Part shown: piece after piece, positions 28,864 through 37,722 of the stretch
Layout of the letters: every line of letters starts with the position of its first letter
How positions within the stretch are numbered: position 1 is the stretch's first letter
Assembly (NCBI RefSeq): GCF_016801985.1
Contig: NZ_JAEVLS010000003.1
Coordinates: forward strand, 744,001-808,000
DNA: 64,000 nt
Direction of reading: 5' to 3'
Source of the DNA: Steroidobacter gossypii
GTDB lineage: Bacteria > Pseudomonadota > Gammaproteobacteria > Steroidobacterales > Steroidobacteraceae
Notes under the pieces: model-generated
What the model was told of the DNA's origin: nothing
What the model saw: the letters and a program-made list of their open reading frames with translations, nothing else
Databases searched by the model: none
Program-made: the position numbers and the translations under genes

Positions 28864-29334
28864 TCAGGCGCGAACCGCGTCTCTCAGTAGTAACTCCAGC
28901 CGATCGAATCCTTCGTTCGTCCCTTCGATCCGTTCCTCAACGTCCGTGAAGCCATCGAGCAGGGCGAGCTGTTCCGTGTAGGTCATGTGCGTTCCCTTGC
29001 GGCTTGGCTCGAAACTCACCGTCACGAGCGAAGCTGACAGTCGCTTCTCGCCAATGACGAGGTCATAGCCGAAGATGATCCGCTGATCCGGCACGATATC
29101 AAAGAACACCTTCTCAACCGAGAGGGTCATGCCATCGGGCAGCCGCACGCGATAATGCTCATGGCCTCCATGCCGGAAGTCCATGCTGAACTCGCTGTCC
29201 CTCGCGTCCGTGTGACAGTCCGACCAGCTGAGTTTCGCCTCCACATCGGACCACGCAAAGAACACGTGCGAGGGTGGGGCAGGGAAGTCCCGCTCGATGA
29301 CGAAGCTCGTATGAGACGCGGATCGCTCCGTCAT
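28864..29334 (-). CDS. SRPBCC / AHSA1-type START-like protein
   Basis: A 156-residue protein of the activator-of-Hsp90 (AHSA1) type. The pattern FVIERDFPAPPSHVFFAWSD at the start, a middle strand set (GYDLVIGEKRLSASLVTVSFEP), and a final GFDRLELLLRDA helix make a helix-grip fold that binds hydrophobic ligands. Genes of this type are typically paired with an ArsR repressor, as here: its ATG overlaps the ArsR stop (ATGA). Ligand unknown. Confidence 0.85.
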   Translation of the reverse strand: MTERSASHTSFVIERDFPAPPSHVFFAWSDVEAKLSWSDCHTDARDSEFSMDFRHGGHEHYRVRLPDGMTLSVEKVFFDIVPDQRIIFGYDLVIGEKRLSASLVTVSFEPSRKGTHMTYTEQLALLDGFTDVEERIEGTNEGFDRLELLLRDAVRA

Positions 29335-29684
29335 TTGCTCTCTCCGGTCGAGCCTGCTCCTTTGGCGAGAAACTGCTCCAGCCGATCGAACTGCCGATCG
29401 AGCCCGCGCTTGCGCTTCGCAACCCAGGTTTCGATGGCATCAAACGCCTTCGGCGCCAGCGCATAGGTCCGCACTCGGCCCTCCTTGCGCGAGATGACGA
29501 TGCCTCCCTGCTCGAGCACCGCCAGGTGCTTCACCACTGAAGGCAGCGCAAGCTCCAACGGCTCCGCGAGCTCAGAGACCGACGCGGGCCCCTTCGCCAG
29601 CCGATCCAGCATCCCACGCCGACTCTGATCCGCGAGCGCATGAAACATGCGGTCCAATCGCTCGGCATCCTCGATGCGTTGCAT
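29331..29684 (-). CDS. ArsR family transcriptional regulator
   Basis: A 117-residue winged-helix repressor (FHALADQSRRGMLDRLAKGPASVSELAEPL, read in two parts, then LPSVVKHLAVLEQGGIV and a beta wing RKEGRVRTYALAPKAF). No Cys-based metal site is present, so it is not a classical metal sensor. It belongs to the group coupled to SRPBCC proteins and probably represses its own two-gene operon. Start MQRIEDAERL at 29684 has GGAGAA 8 nt upstream. Confidence 0.88.
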   Translation of the reverse strand: MQRIEDAERLDRMFHALADQSRRGMLDRLAKGPASVSELAEPLELALPSVVKHLAVLEQGGIVISRKEGRVRTYALAPKAFDAIETWVAKRKRGLDRQFDRLEQFLAKGAGSTGESK

Positions 29685-29880
29685 GTCAGTTCTCCGATTC
29701 AATCCTGCCGCGTACAGAGATGGCGCGTTTTCCGCGGAAATAACGTCTCCCTCGCAGTCTTCTGCCCAGTCTTGTCAAACCCCGCATACTGACTTTCGAA
29801 ATCCGTGGCGCTCGATACGAAGCGCTTCCTTCTTAGCCGCGTCGCCGCTCCTGCTTGCACGGGGTGCGCTCCGCTCGCAC

Positions 29881-30561
29881 CTAGTCGTGCAGAAAGCGCG
29901 CAGGGATATCCTTCTTCAGCGGAAACAGCTCGAAATACGGCCGCGCTTCCTTCAGCACGCGAGCGACGGACGGCCGCGCCATGAGCCTCTCATGATACTC
30001 CGCAAGGCGCCGGCAGCTCGCTGGGAAGGGGTGCACGATGCTCGCATAGAACAGCGCCGGCGCCGCTGCGCAATCCGCCATGGTGAACGCATCGCCCGCG
30101 GCCCAGACATTATCCGCAAGCTGCCGCTCCACCAGTTCATACGCCATGTCGAGGGTCTCTCTAGAGCTCGAAGTCACGAGCGCATCCCGCTGGGTCTCGG
30201 AGCGCAGTTGCTGAGCAACGATTGACTGCATCGGCGACATCACATAGCTGTCCAACAATCGATCCCACAATCGCACGTTGAGTTGCGCATCTCGATCATG
30301 CGGCAACAGGGGCACCGGGCCGGGATAGTGCTGCTCCAGATACTCGATCATCACACTGCTCTCCGGCACCGTGCGCCCGAGGCGCTCATCCACCAGCACC
30401 GGCATCTTGCCCGTCGGCCAGACCGCGACAAACGCAGCCCTCGACTGCGCATTCCCCAGATCCACGTGCACAGGTTCAAACGGCGTTCGATTCTCGTACA
30501 GCGCGATGAGCACCTTGTGACAGTACGAAGCCAGCGGATGCGAATAGAGTTTCAGTGACAC
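29881..30561 (-). CDS. Glutathione S-transferase family protein
   Basis: A 226-residue cytosolic GST. The thioredoxin-like N-terminal domain (LKLYSHPLASYCHKVLIALYE, then TGKMPVLVDE with the cis-Pro and PESSVMIEYLEQHYP binding the glutathione gamma-glutamyl part) is followed by an all-helical C-terminal domain. It likely conjugates or reduces electrophiles with glutathione. The catalytic residue would be the Ser or Cys of ASYC. Two palindromic operator-like sites lie 37-106 bp upstream of its start. Confidence 0.88.
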   Translation of the reverse strand: MSLKLYSHPLASYCHKVLIALYENRTPFEPVHVDLGNAQSRAAFVAVWPTGKMPVLVDERLGRTVPESSVMIEYLEQHYPGPVPLLPHDRDAQLNVRLWDRLLDSYVMSPMQSIVAQQLRSETQRDALVTSSSRETLDMAYELVERQLADNVWAAGDAFTMADCAAAPALFYASIVHPFPASCRRLAEYHERLMARPSVARVLKEARPYFELFPLKKDIPARFLHD

Positions 30562-30597
30562 AGGCCGTTCCTCGGCGGACGTCGTCCGCTCGCAATT

Positions 30598-30667
30598 ACT
30601 TTCCCAGTTGGCAAAGTATTGCGACTTGGACGAAGGAGCGCAAGAACAATTTCACGATTGGGAAAGT
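30598..30667. promoter_or_regulatory. Duplicated palindromic operator-like sites upstream of the GST gene
   Basis: Site 1 (30598-30617) is ACTTTCCCAGTTGGCAAAGT, a near-perfect 20-bp palindrome. Site 2 (30648-30667) is AATTTCACGATTGGGAAAGT. Both are followed by ATTGCG, and their starts are 50 bp apart, about five helical turns. The TACTTT...AAAGTA frame resembles HxlR-family operators (inference). The remaining sequence to 30948 shows no convincing gene. Confidence 0.55.
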
Positions 30668-30948
30668 ATTGCGTCGCTGACGAGATCAACCTGGCCAGGG
30701 GGGGCTGCGGTTGGTCGTGTGTCGCTGGACGACTTGCGACTGACGGGTAGCGGGCGAGCCCGGCGAAGGTCACCGACAGCTGATCTGCCATCGAAGGCTG
30801 TGCTCGAGGAGCGCGCGCCGGCGCGCTCGGACAAACTTGGAGCTTGCGATTAATTTCGGAAGCCCGCGAAGCGGCAGAACTCGCGCTTCGCGGGCAAGAG
30901 GAGGGAAGTGAAACCGCCGTCAGGCCTCTGCCTGTCCGGCGCGTTCGT

Positions 30949-31371
30949 TCAGCACTCCCCCGGCCTGCAGCCACTTCCGGTCCTGCTCATTTGCGTGCGA
31001 GTCTCCTCGGCGGCGCGAATGCGTGCGCGCAGCTGGGTATCCGTCAGGCAGACGGGCTTGGCAAGCCGGCTACCGAGCGTCTTCTCATTCCGGCAGTACA
31101 AGGTCTGGCCATCTTTTTCCGTTTTCCGGTACTGCTTGGCAATGCGCTCGAACTCCGCGCTCTCACGGCGCCCCCGCTCGGCCTCATTCTCCTCAGAGGT
31201 CACCGCGCTCGTAGTCTCAGTCGCAGGAGTTGCGGAAGAGGCCGACTGGCTGGGAGGAGACGCCGGCGCCGCCTCGGCGGCCTGCTGTTCTTCGGCATGA
31301 GCTTGAATGACAAAACCGGCCGCCAGCATGCAGCTCACCAACACATCCCGCACGCACATCCTGAAACGCAT
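30949..31371 (-). CDS. Secreted hypothetical protein with conserved Cys-containing tail
   Basis: A 140-residue protein with a signal peptide (MRFRMCVRDVLVSCMLAAGFVIQAHAEE), a Ser/Ala/Thr/Pro-rich linker to about residue 70, and a compact C-terminal part (TLYCRNEKTLGSRLAKPVCL, then TDTQLRARIRAAEE). The CRNE...LGSRL...KPVCLT pattern recurs in small periplasmic proteins of proteobacteria whose function is not known to me. The two Cys could form a disulphide. Confidence 0.7.
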   Translation of the reverse strand: MRFRMCVRDVLVSCMLAAGFVIQAHAEEQQAAEAAPASPPSQSASSATPATETTSAVTSEENEAERGRRESAEFERIAKQYRKTEKDGQTLYCRNEKTLGSRLAKPVCLTDTQLRARIRAAEETRTQMSRTGSGCRPGEC

Positions 31372-31696
31372 GAGACCTACCCTTTTTATCTGATGTGAGA
31401 AATCATCCGCCAGTGCATCAGGCGCTGTTCAGCCCGAACGGACCCGCTGCATGACTATATACATCAGGCGCATGGAATGGAGTGGCGCTCTTGACCTATT
31501 TATTTTGAGCCGCCCGGCCCGCTCGTGAGCACGATTGCACCGCCTTCGACGCGTCAGTATGGTATGCGCCGGACGATCCAATCGGATCTTGCACAGGGAG
31601 CGAACATGCGGCGAGCATGGTGGATTCGTGGAATCACGATGGTTGTCGAGACTGCCCCGCCATGCTGCCTGTCAGTGCATTCCGCGGAGCCTTGCC
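31372..31696. other. Intergenic region, divergent
   Basis: About 325 bp between two divergent genes. It is locally AT-richer near 31450-31510 (TATATACATC, TATTTATTTTGA), which may hold promoters. There is no gene I can support. Confidence 0.4.
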
Positions 31697-31978
31697 ATGA
31701 GTCGCAATCCTGATCGCAAAGACGAGCTGATCCATATCCGCGCTTCCGCAGCTACGAAAGAGTTCCTCAATCGTGCCGCCACTCTGCGGGGTCAAAAACT
31801 CCCTGAGTTCATACTCGAGAGCGCGCGTGCGCGCGCCGACGAGACGATTCTCGATCAAAGTCTCTTCTTGCTTCCGCCCGGCGCCTACGAGCGGTTCGTC
31901 GCCATGCTGGATGCCCCCGACACGCCAAAGAAGGCGGTCCGTGCGCGAATGCGACGCAAGCCTGTCTGGCAAGAGTAA
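31697..31978 (+). CDS. DUF1778 (TacA-like) antitoxin, orphan
   Basis: A 93-residue ribbon-helix-helix antitoxin (DELIHIRASAATKEFLNRAA, then LRGQKLPEFILESARARADETILDQSLFLL and a toxin-binding tail YERFVAMLDAPDTPKK). DUF1778 proteins pair with GNAT toxins (TacT/AtaT) that acetylate aminoacyl-tRNA. Here no GNAT frame follows; the next 170 bp are open in no sensible frame and a MerR gene comes from the other strand. GGAG sits 7 nt before ATG 31697. Confidence 0.82.
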   Translation: MSRNPDRKDELIHIRASAATKEFLNRAATLRGQKLPEFILESARARADETILDQSLFLLPPGAYERFVAMLDAPDTPKKAVRARMRRKPVWQE

Positions 31979-32151
31979 TATCAGCGGCGAGATCTCCGTC
32001 GTAGCGAGACCTCCGTGGAGGTCGGTTGGCCCCAGTCTCTGCGTCGATGCTCGTTTGTCCGCCGCAGCGCCGCTATCGGGAGCGGGTCTGCCGGACGCCG
32101 CTCACACTTCGCATCGAAGTGATCGGCATTCCTTGACAGGGCCGCGGTGCA

Positions 32152-32724
32152 TTACGCAAAATCGCGCGCCTTCGATTTGACCCGCCTGTTCCCCGGTAGC
32201 TCAGTGGTAGAGCGACGGACTGTTAATCCGTTGGTCGCTGGTTCGAGTCCGGCCCGGGGAGCCACCTTCACGCGTGTAGGCAATCGCTGGCGCTTCAGGG
32301 CCCCTGGGGCATCCTCCAGCGCGACGACGAAGTCGCCAGGGCGCCGGTCATCCTCCAGCCATTTCAAGTAGTAGGCCTGCTTGTGCTCGACGAAGCGCAG
32401 AGCCGCCTGAAGTTCGGCGATATGCGCGGCGGTTCGCGCGTGATGGGCATCCAGCAGCGCGAGCCGTTCCCGGATGGTCTTCTTCCCCTGAGCGGCAAGG
32501 CTTGCGTACCGGCGCATCTCGCGCACGCTCATGCCGGCGTAGCGCAGGCGGACCAGGAAGAGCAGCCAGCTCACGTGGTGTGTGTTGTAGACGCGCCGCC
32601 CGCCGGGATCGCGAGTCACGCCCGGCATCAATCCCTGCTTCTCATACCAGCGGATCGTGTGCACGCTGCGGCCGGTCTCGCGAGCGAGCCGGCCGATATG
32701 AAAGCGCGTGCTGTTTGAACTCAT
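32152..32724 (-). CDS. MerR family regulator, reading through tRNA-Asn antisense
   Basis: A 190-codon frame. Residues 1-70 are a MerR winged HTH (FHIGRLARETGRSVHTIRWY, EKQGLMPGV, GGRRVYNTHHVSWLLFLVRL) and 75-130 the dimerisation helix (LALLDAHHARTAAHIAELQAA). No metal-binding Cys is seen. After about residue 150 the frame runs antisense through the whole tRNA-Asn gene (RAGLEPATNGLTVRRSTTEL), so the last ~40 residues are probably an acquired tail. Its ATG overlaps the SnoaL stop by 4 bp. It likely activates the 19-bp-spacer promoter upstream of SnoaL. Confidence 0.85.
   Translation of the reverse strand: MSSNSTRFHIGRLARETGRSVHTIRWYEKQGLMPGVTRDPGGRRVYNTHHVSWLLFLVRLRYAGMSVREMRRYASLAAQGKKTIRERLALLDAHHARTAAHIAELQAALRFVEHKQAYYLKWLEDDRRPGDFVVALEDAPGALKRQRLPTRVKVAPRAGLEPATNGLTVRRSTTELPGNRRVKSKARDFA
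32190..32264 (+). tRNA. tRNA-Asn (GUU)
   Basis: 75 nt. The acceptor pairs TCCCCGG with CCGGGGA, with CCA encoded at 32262-32264. Anticodon GTT is at 32222-32224 in the loop CTGTTAA; the T arm is CTGGTTCGAGTCCGG. It lies wholly inside, and antisense to, the MerR reading frame. Confidence 0.97.
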
Positions 32725-33143
32725 GCCGTGGCCCAGGCGGGTGGCTCGAGCGCGGAGGACACGAGCTCCGTATCGAGATATTCGGTGAGCTCCACCATCT
32801 TGCCCTCGCGCATGCGGATGACCATACAGTAGGTGTTGCAGTAGGGCTTGCCGGCCTTCGTGGTCACGTTCCCGCGACTCTCCACCACGACATAGTCGCC
32901 ATCGGCCAGGATGCGCTTCGGCGAGTTGGTGTACCGGGCGCCAAACTGCGCGAACAACGGCCCGATGAGTCGCTTACGCACATCCGTCTTGCCTGCAAAC
33001 GTGCCCGACCAGGCGGTCGTGCCCATCATGTGCCAGGTGAAGTCATCCGCCATCGCGTCACCGAAGGGCTGCCGCTCACCGCGTGACAGCGCCTCCATGA
33101 TGTGGGTAACGATGGCTCGATTGCTTTCTGTAACGCTCGTCAT
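32721..33143 (-). CDS. SnoaL-like / NTF2-fold protein
   Basis: A 140-residue cone-shaped alpha+beta barrel protein of the SnoaL/ketosteroid-isomerase superfamily (NRAIVTHIMEALSRGERQPF, DDFTWHMMGTTAWSGTFAGK, then the strand NTYCMVIRMREGKMVELTEYLDT). Members act as isomerases, cyclases or binding proteins; this branch (limit stretch DGDYVVVESRGNVTTKAGKPY) is often linked to small-molecule stress. AGGAGG precedes the ATG. It is the first gene of a two-gene operon with a MerR regulator (4-bp ATGA overlap), under a MerR-type promoter. Confidence 0.85.
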   Translation of the reverse strand: MTSVTESNRAIVTHIMEALSRGERQPFGDAMADDFTWHMMGTTAWSGTFAGKTDVRKRLIGPLFAQFGARYTNSPKRILADGDYVVVESRGNVTTKAGKPYCNTYCMVIRMREGKMVELTEYLDTELVSSALEPPAWATA

Positions 33144-33172
33144 AGGTCGCCTCCTTGAAGGTTGCGACCTGC

Positions 33173-33203
33173 TTCTTACGACCTAGAGCACGCTCCAGGT
33201 CAA
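33173..33203 (-). promoter_or_regulatory. MerR-type promoter with 19-bp spacer and operator palindrome
   Basis: On the minus strand -35 is TTGACC (33203-33198) and -10 is TAAGAA (33178-33173), separated by 19 bp. The operator ACCTGGAGCGTGCTCTAGGT (33200-33181) is a 20-bp palindrome with 18 matching positions lying between the two hexamers. An over-long spacer with a dyad is the hallmark of promoters activated by MerR-family untwisting. The transcript would have a ~23-nt leader with AGGAGG before the SnoaL ATG. Confidence 0.82.
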
Positions 33204-33210
33204 GCGATCA

Positions 33211-34407
33211 TCAAGCAGCCTGGGCGGCCCGGAGCGTCTTTTCCATGCGCTTCAACGCTTCCTCGAGCGTCTGCATGCTGGTCGCGAACGACAGCCGCAT
33301 GTGATTGGGCGCGCCAAAACCGCTGCCCGGAACGACCGCGACGCCGCCATGAATCAGCAGGTGCTCGGCGAAGGCATTGTCATCCTTCGCGCCGACGATC
33401 TTCATCGCCCGCTCCACGTGCGCGAACGCGTAGAACGTGCCCGCGCCTTCGAGGCAGGTGACCCCAGGGAGCTTATTCAAGCCTGCGACCACGAAGTCGT
33501 GGCGCTGCTTGAAATGCTTGTTCATCTCGCGCACGCAGTTCTGATCGCCGTTCAGCGCGGTGATCGCCGCCTTCTGCGCGATCGAGGAGGGGTTCGAGGT
33601 GCTCTGGCTCTGGATCGTCGACATCGCCGTGACGAGTTCGATCGGACCACCGCAGTAGCCGATACGCCAGCCCGTCATCGCGTACGCCTTCGACACGCCA
33701 TTGGTCGTCACGATGCGCTCGTACAATTCAGGGCACACCTGCGCGAGTGTGGCGAACGGTTCGCTCGCCCAGTAGATGTGCTCGTACATGTCATCGGTGC
33801 AGATGATCACCTGCGGGTGTTTGGCGAGCACATCGCCGAGCGCGCGCAGTTCTGCGGCCGTGTACGCAGCCCCCGTCGGGTTGCTCGGGCTGTTGAGGAT
33901 GAACAGGCGCGTCTTCGGGGTAATGGCGGCCTCAAGCTGCGCAGGCGTCAGCTTATAGCCCTGATCGGGACCGGCATACGGGGTGACCGGCACGCCGTCG
34001 GCGAGCAGCACCATGTCTGGATACGACACCCAGTACGGCGCCGGGATGACGACTTCATCGCCCGGATCGACCACGGCGAGAATCAGATTGAAGATGGTCT
34101 GCTTCGCGCCGGTGGACACCAGGATCTGGTTGCGCTTGTACTCCAGGCCATTCTCGCGCTTGAACTTCGCGATGATCGCGTCTTTGAGTTCCGCCACGCC
34201 TTCGACCGGCGTGTAGCGCGTGAAGCCTTTGCGAATGGCTTCAACGCCCGTGTCCGCGATGTGAGCGGGCGTATCGAAATCCGGCTCGCCGACGCCCAGG
34301 CCGATGATGTCCTTGCCCTCGGCTTTCAGCTGCGCGACCCGTCCGGTCAGGGCGACCGTGGGGGAGGGCTTCACACGTTGGACGCGCTTTGAAACTGGTA
34401 GACTCAC
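33211..34407 (-). CDS. Aspartate/aromatic aminotransferase, class I (AspB type)
   Basis: A 398-residue PLP enzyme of the Ib subgroup. It has the N-terminal RVQRVKPSPTVALTGR start, IGLGVGEPDFDTP, the substrate-binding SPSNPTGAAY, the PLP lysine in NGVSKAYAMTGWRIGY, and the final Arg region MRLSFATS. It transfers amino groups between aspartate (and possibly glutamate, prephenate or aromatic acids) and 2-oxoglutarate. I prefer GTG 34407, which aligns with the usual start; TTG 34419 adds four residues. It is divergent from uvrB. Confidence 0.92.
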   Translation of the reverse strand: MSLPVSKRVQRVKPSPTVALTGRVAQLKAEGKDIIGLGVGEPDFDTPAHIADTGVEAIRKGFTRYTPVEGVAELKDAIIAKFKRENGLEYKRNQILVSTGAKQTIFNLILAVVDPGDEVVIPAPYWVSYPDMVLLADGVPVTPYAGPDQGYKLTPAQLEAAITPKTRLFILNSPSNPTGAAYTAAELRALGDVLAKHPQVIICTDDMYEHIYWASEPFATLAQVCPELYERIVTTNGVSKAYAMTGWRIGYCGGPIELVTAMSTIQSQSTSNPSSIAQKAAITALNGDQNCVREMNKHFKQRHDFVVAGLNKLPGVTCLEGAGTFYAFAHVERAMKIVGAKDDNAFAEHLLIHGGVAVVPGSGFGAPNHMRLSFATSMQTLEEALKRMEKTLRAAQAA

Positions 34408-34571
34408 GGTGACACTCAACGAGCTTGGGCCGACCTGAAGAAACGGAAAATCCCTGACAAACGACGGGATGTTTTCGTGCGATTGTAGTGTGATTCAGCG
34501 TCAGGCTCTATACGAACCGGCCATCTCCGCCTGGAAAAGCGCCGTTTGAGCCCTATCTCTTCGGATCCGCC

Positions 34572-36638
34572 ATGCCAGTATCCCCGCGCTCGCTGCAGAC
34601 CATGACCGATAAGCCCGCCCAGACGCCGTTCCAGCTGAAGGGCGAATTCAAGCCTTCCGGGGACCAGCCCACGGCCATCGCCCGGCTGATCGAAGGCATC
34701 GAGGCGGGTCTTGCGCACCAGACGCTGCTCGGCGTGACGGGCTCCGGCAAGACATTCACGATTGCGAACGTCATCCAGAAGATCCAGCGCCCGACGCTGG
34801 TGCTTGCGCATAACAAGACGCTGGCCGCGCAGCTGTACGGCGAGTTCAAGGAATTCTTCCCTGACAACGCGGTGGAATATTTCGTCTCGTATTACGACTA
34901 CTACCAGCCCGAGGCGTACGTGCCGTCCTCGGACACGTATATCGAGAAGGACTCCTCGATCAACGAGCACATCGAGCAGATGCGCCTGTCGGCGACCAAG
35001 GCGATTTTAGAGCGGCGTGACGCGATCATCGTCGCCACCGTCTCTGCGATCTACGGCCTGGGCGCGCCCGAGACGTACCTGTCGATGGTGCTGCATCTGT
35101 CCCGCGGCGAGCACATCGATCAGCGCGCCATCCTGCGGCGGCTCACCGACATGCAGTACAAGCGCAATGAGCTCGATCTCACGCAAGGCACGTATCGCGT
35201 GCGTGGCGATGTGATCGACATCTTCCCTGCCGAATCCGAAAGAGAGGCGCTGCGGGTGGAGTTGTTCGATGATGAGATCGACTCGCTGCTCTTGTTTGAT
35301 CCCTTGACCGGTGAGATCAAGCGCAAGATCCCGCGCTACACCGTGTTCCCCGGCACGCACTATGTGACCCCGCGCGATCGGCTCGTGACGGCGGTGGATC
35401 AGATTCGCGATGAGCTGCATGACCGGCTCATTGAGTTGAAGAACGCCGGCAAGCTCCTTGAGGCGCAGCGCCTGGAGCAGCGCACGCGCTTTGACATCGA
35501 GATGATCCGCGAGCTCGGTTACTGCAACGGCATCGAAAACTACTCTCGCTTTCTGTCCGGCCGTGAGCCGGGCGAGCCGCCGCCGTGTCTGTTCGACTAT
35601 CTGCCGCAGGATGCGCTGCTCGTCATCGATGAAAGCCATCAGACCATTCCGCAGCTCGGCGCCATGTACAAGGGCGACCGCTCGCGCAAGGAGACGCTGG
35701 TGGAGTACGGCTTCCGCCTGCCTTCAGCGCTCGACAATCGACCGCTTCGCTTCGAGGAGTGGGAGCGGCTTGCGCCGCAGACCATCTTCGTGTCCGCAAC
35801 GCCCGGTCGCTATGAGCTCGAGCATTCGGCGGGCGAAGTGGTCGAGCAGCTGGTGCGCCCGACTGGGCTCGTCGATCCGGAGGTCGAAGTCCGTCCGGTG
35901 CGCACGCAGGTGGACGATGTGCTCTCGGAGATCAAGCTTCGGGTCGCCAAGGACGAGCGTACCTTGATCACCACGCTCACCAAGCGCATGGCCGAGGATC
36001 TCACCGAGTATCTCGATGAGCACGGCGTGAAGGTGCGCTACCTGCACTCGGACATCGATACGGTCGAGCGCATGGAGATCATCCGCGATCTGCGCCTCGG
36101 CAAGTTCGATGTGCTGGTCGGCATCAATCTGCTGCGCGAGGGCCTCGACATGCCGGAGGTGTCGCTCGTCGCCATTCTCGATGCGGACAAGGAAGGATTC
36201 CTGCGCTCGGAGAACTCGCTCATCCAGACCATCGGTCGCGCCGCGCGCCATTTGAACGGCAGGGCGATCCTGTATGCCGACAACATCACCGGATCGATGA
36301 AGAAGGCGCTGGATGAGACCAGTCGCCGTCGCGCGCGACAGATTGCCTTCAACGAGGCGAATGGCATCACGCCTCGGGGCATCAAGAAGGCGGTCGCGGA
36401 CATCCTGGAAGGGGCGTATTCGAATGCGGATCGCGGCCCGGTGAGGAAGGTAGCAGAGGCGACGCCGGACTATTCGGCCCTGTCGCCTGATCAGGTCCTC
36501 CGGCGCATCAAGAAGCTCGAGCAGGAGATGCTCAAGCACGCACGGAACCTCGAGTTCGAGGAGGCGGCGAAGTTGCGGGATCAGATCAGCCAGTTGCGGA
36601 AGTCGAGCCTGGGGTTGGTGGCGAGCAAGGCGGGATAG
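34572..36638 (+). CDS. uvrB: UvrABC excision nuclease subunit B
   Basis: A 688-residue DNA-damage-verifying helicase-like protein that receives lesions from UvrA and positions UvrC. It has Walker [11 protein letters not shown], the beta-hairpin [20 protein letters not shown], the helicase DESH box ([12 protein letters not shown]), motif V/VI ([29 protein letters not shown]) and the C-terminal UVR motif ([20 protein letters not shown]) that binds UvrC. Starts at 34572 and 34602 are both possible; the family usually begins close to the second ([12 protein letters not shown]). Confidence 0.97.
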   Translation: MPVSPRSLQTMTDKPAQTPFQLKGEFKPSGDQPTAIARLIEGIEAGLAHQTLLGVTGSGKTFTIANVIQKIQRPTLVLAHNKTLAAQLYGEFKEFFPDNAVEYFVSYYDYYQPEAYVPSSDTYIEKDSSINEHIEQMRLSATKAILERRDAIIVATVSAIYGLGAPETYLSMVLHLSRGEHIDQRAILRRLTDMQYKRNELDLTQGTYRVRGDVIDIFPAESEREALRVELFDDEIDSLLLFDPLTGEIKRKIPRYTVFPGTHYVTPRDRLVTAVDQIRDELHDRLIELKNAGKLLEAQRLEQRTRFDIEMIRELGYCNGIENYSRFLSGREPGEPPPCLFDYLPQDALLVIDESHQTIPQLGAMYKGDRSRKETLVEYGFRLPSALDNRPLRFEEWERLAPQTIFVSATPGRYELEHSAGEVVEQLVRPTGLVDPEVEVRPVRTQVDDVLSEIKLRVAKDERTLITTLTKRMAEDLTEYLDEHGVKVRYLHSDIDTVERMEIIRDLRLGKFDVLVGINLLREGLDMPEVSLVAILDADKEGFLRSENSLIQTIGRAARHLNGRAILYADNITGSMKKALDETSRRRARQIAFNEANGITPRGIKKAVADILEGAYSNADRGPVRKVAEATPDYSALSPDQVLRRIKKLEQEMLKHARNLEFEEAAKLRDQISQLRKSSLGLVASKAG

Positions 36639-36695
36639 CCGGCGCGTGACCACGACCGGCCCGGTCGCAAGTCTTTGGTTATCAAGCAGAAAGCA

Positions 36696-36770
36696 TGGTG
36701 CGCGCGACAGGGATCGAACCTGTGACCCCTACCATGTCAAGGTAGTGCTCTACCGCTGAGCTACGCGCGC
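36696..36770 (-). tRNA. tRNA-Val (GAC)
   Basis: 75 nt. The acceptor GCGCGCG pairs with CGCGCGC, followed by A and the encoded CCA (36696-36698). The anticodon loop TTGACAT gives GAC (complement 36736-36738) in the stem CTACC/GGTAG. The T arm is CAGGTTCGATCCCTG. Confidence 0.97.
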
Positions 36771-37491
36771 ATTGGGTGCGGATCGAAGGGGGCGGAAGAA
36801 TAGCGGCGAGTCGCGCTGCTGGCAAGCAACGATAGAGGCGCATTTCCGATCTGACCATGAGGGGTGGGGTTAGAGCGCGGTATTCGCGCTGACTCAGGAG
36901 TGTCGGTTCTCCGGCGCAATGGTCCCGCCGGTACAGGATTTTGACGCCAGCCCGCATTTGGCTGACCGAGGGATCACAGCAGAGCAAGTTCTCGGCAGGC
37001 GATCATTCGGCTGCTCGTGTGGCGGATGGTCATCGACCGGGCGAATCGATGATCTGCAGTAGTGGCGTGTCACCTGCGATGACTTCCGTCGAGCGCTGGA
37101 GCCGACCATTGATATTGACACGACGATCATTCCGTCGCCGTCCCCGTCCCCAACGTTGACGATGATGGCCATAGTTCTCCTCGGCGCGGTCTGCACGAGA
37201 GATCAGGCTTCAATGAAAGGTTGCAACGGCGACTCGTGTGTATGTTTGTATGAGAGACACAGAGAGGTCTGTGCGAAGCCGCAGATGAAGTGCACCGAAT
37301 ATCCGAGACAAACCCTTATCCCGGTGCATCATGACGTCGTGATGCGAAAACAGATGTTTCGCACTGTCCAGCACATCGTGTGCGTAGTCTTCCCAAGTGA
37401 AAATGTTTCATATCAATGGCACTTTCAATCCAGGGCGCAACGCTGGGCAACACCGGTCCTTCAAGCAGGGGCACTCCTGGAGATCAAAAGC
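36771..37491. other. Gene-poor stretch before a DUF4880 gene
   Basis: About 720 bp with no gene I can support. A short simple-sequence tract (CGTCGCCGTCCCCGTCCCC, 37134-37152) encodes only a DG repeat on the minus strand. Composition looks less GC-rich than the flanks. The in-frame upstream extension of the DUF4880 gene (from about 37216) is Cys-rich but has no family likeness. Confidence 0.4.
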
Positions 37492-37722
37492 ATGGCGGCG
37501 AAATTCGAAGCTGATCGTGAACCCCTCGTTACGGCGGCTGTGGAGTGGTATGTCCGACTGCGCGACGGTATTTTGACAGCCGCAGAACGCAAAGAGCTGA
37601 TGAGTTGGCTCCAGAAACCCTCGCACTGCCGCGAGTTAATGGCGATTGCGAGGATGGACGGAATGGTTCTGGGGCGTGAGATGACGGGTTGGCATACCCG
37701 CAATCGGCGTCGTATCCACTGA
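37492..37722 (+). CDS. Stand-alone FecR N-terminal domain (DUF4880) protein
   Basis: A 76-residue protein that matches only the N-terminal part of FecR-type anti-sigma regulators (VTAAVEWYVRLRDGILTAAE, then RKELMSWLQKPSHCRELMAIAR). In full-length FecR this piece lies in the cytoplasm and binds the ECF sigma factor FecI. There is no membrane helix and no FecR periplasmic domain after it. TGGAGA stands 10 nt before ATG 37492. A TonB receptor and a FecR lacking this domain lie 1.5 and 5 kb downstream, but no ECF sigma gene is seen. Confidence 0.65.
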   Translation: MAAKFEADREPLVTAAVEWYVRLRDGILTAAERKELMSWLQKPSHCRELMAIARMDGMVLGREMTGWHTRNRRRIH

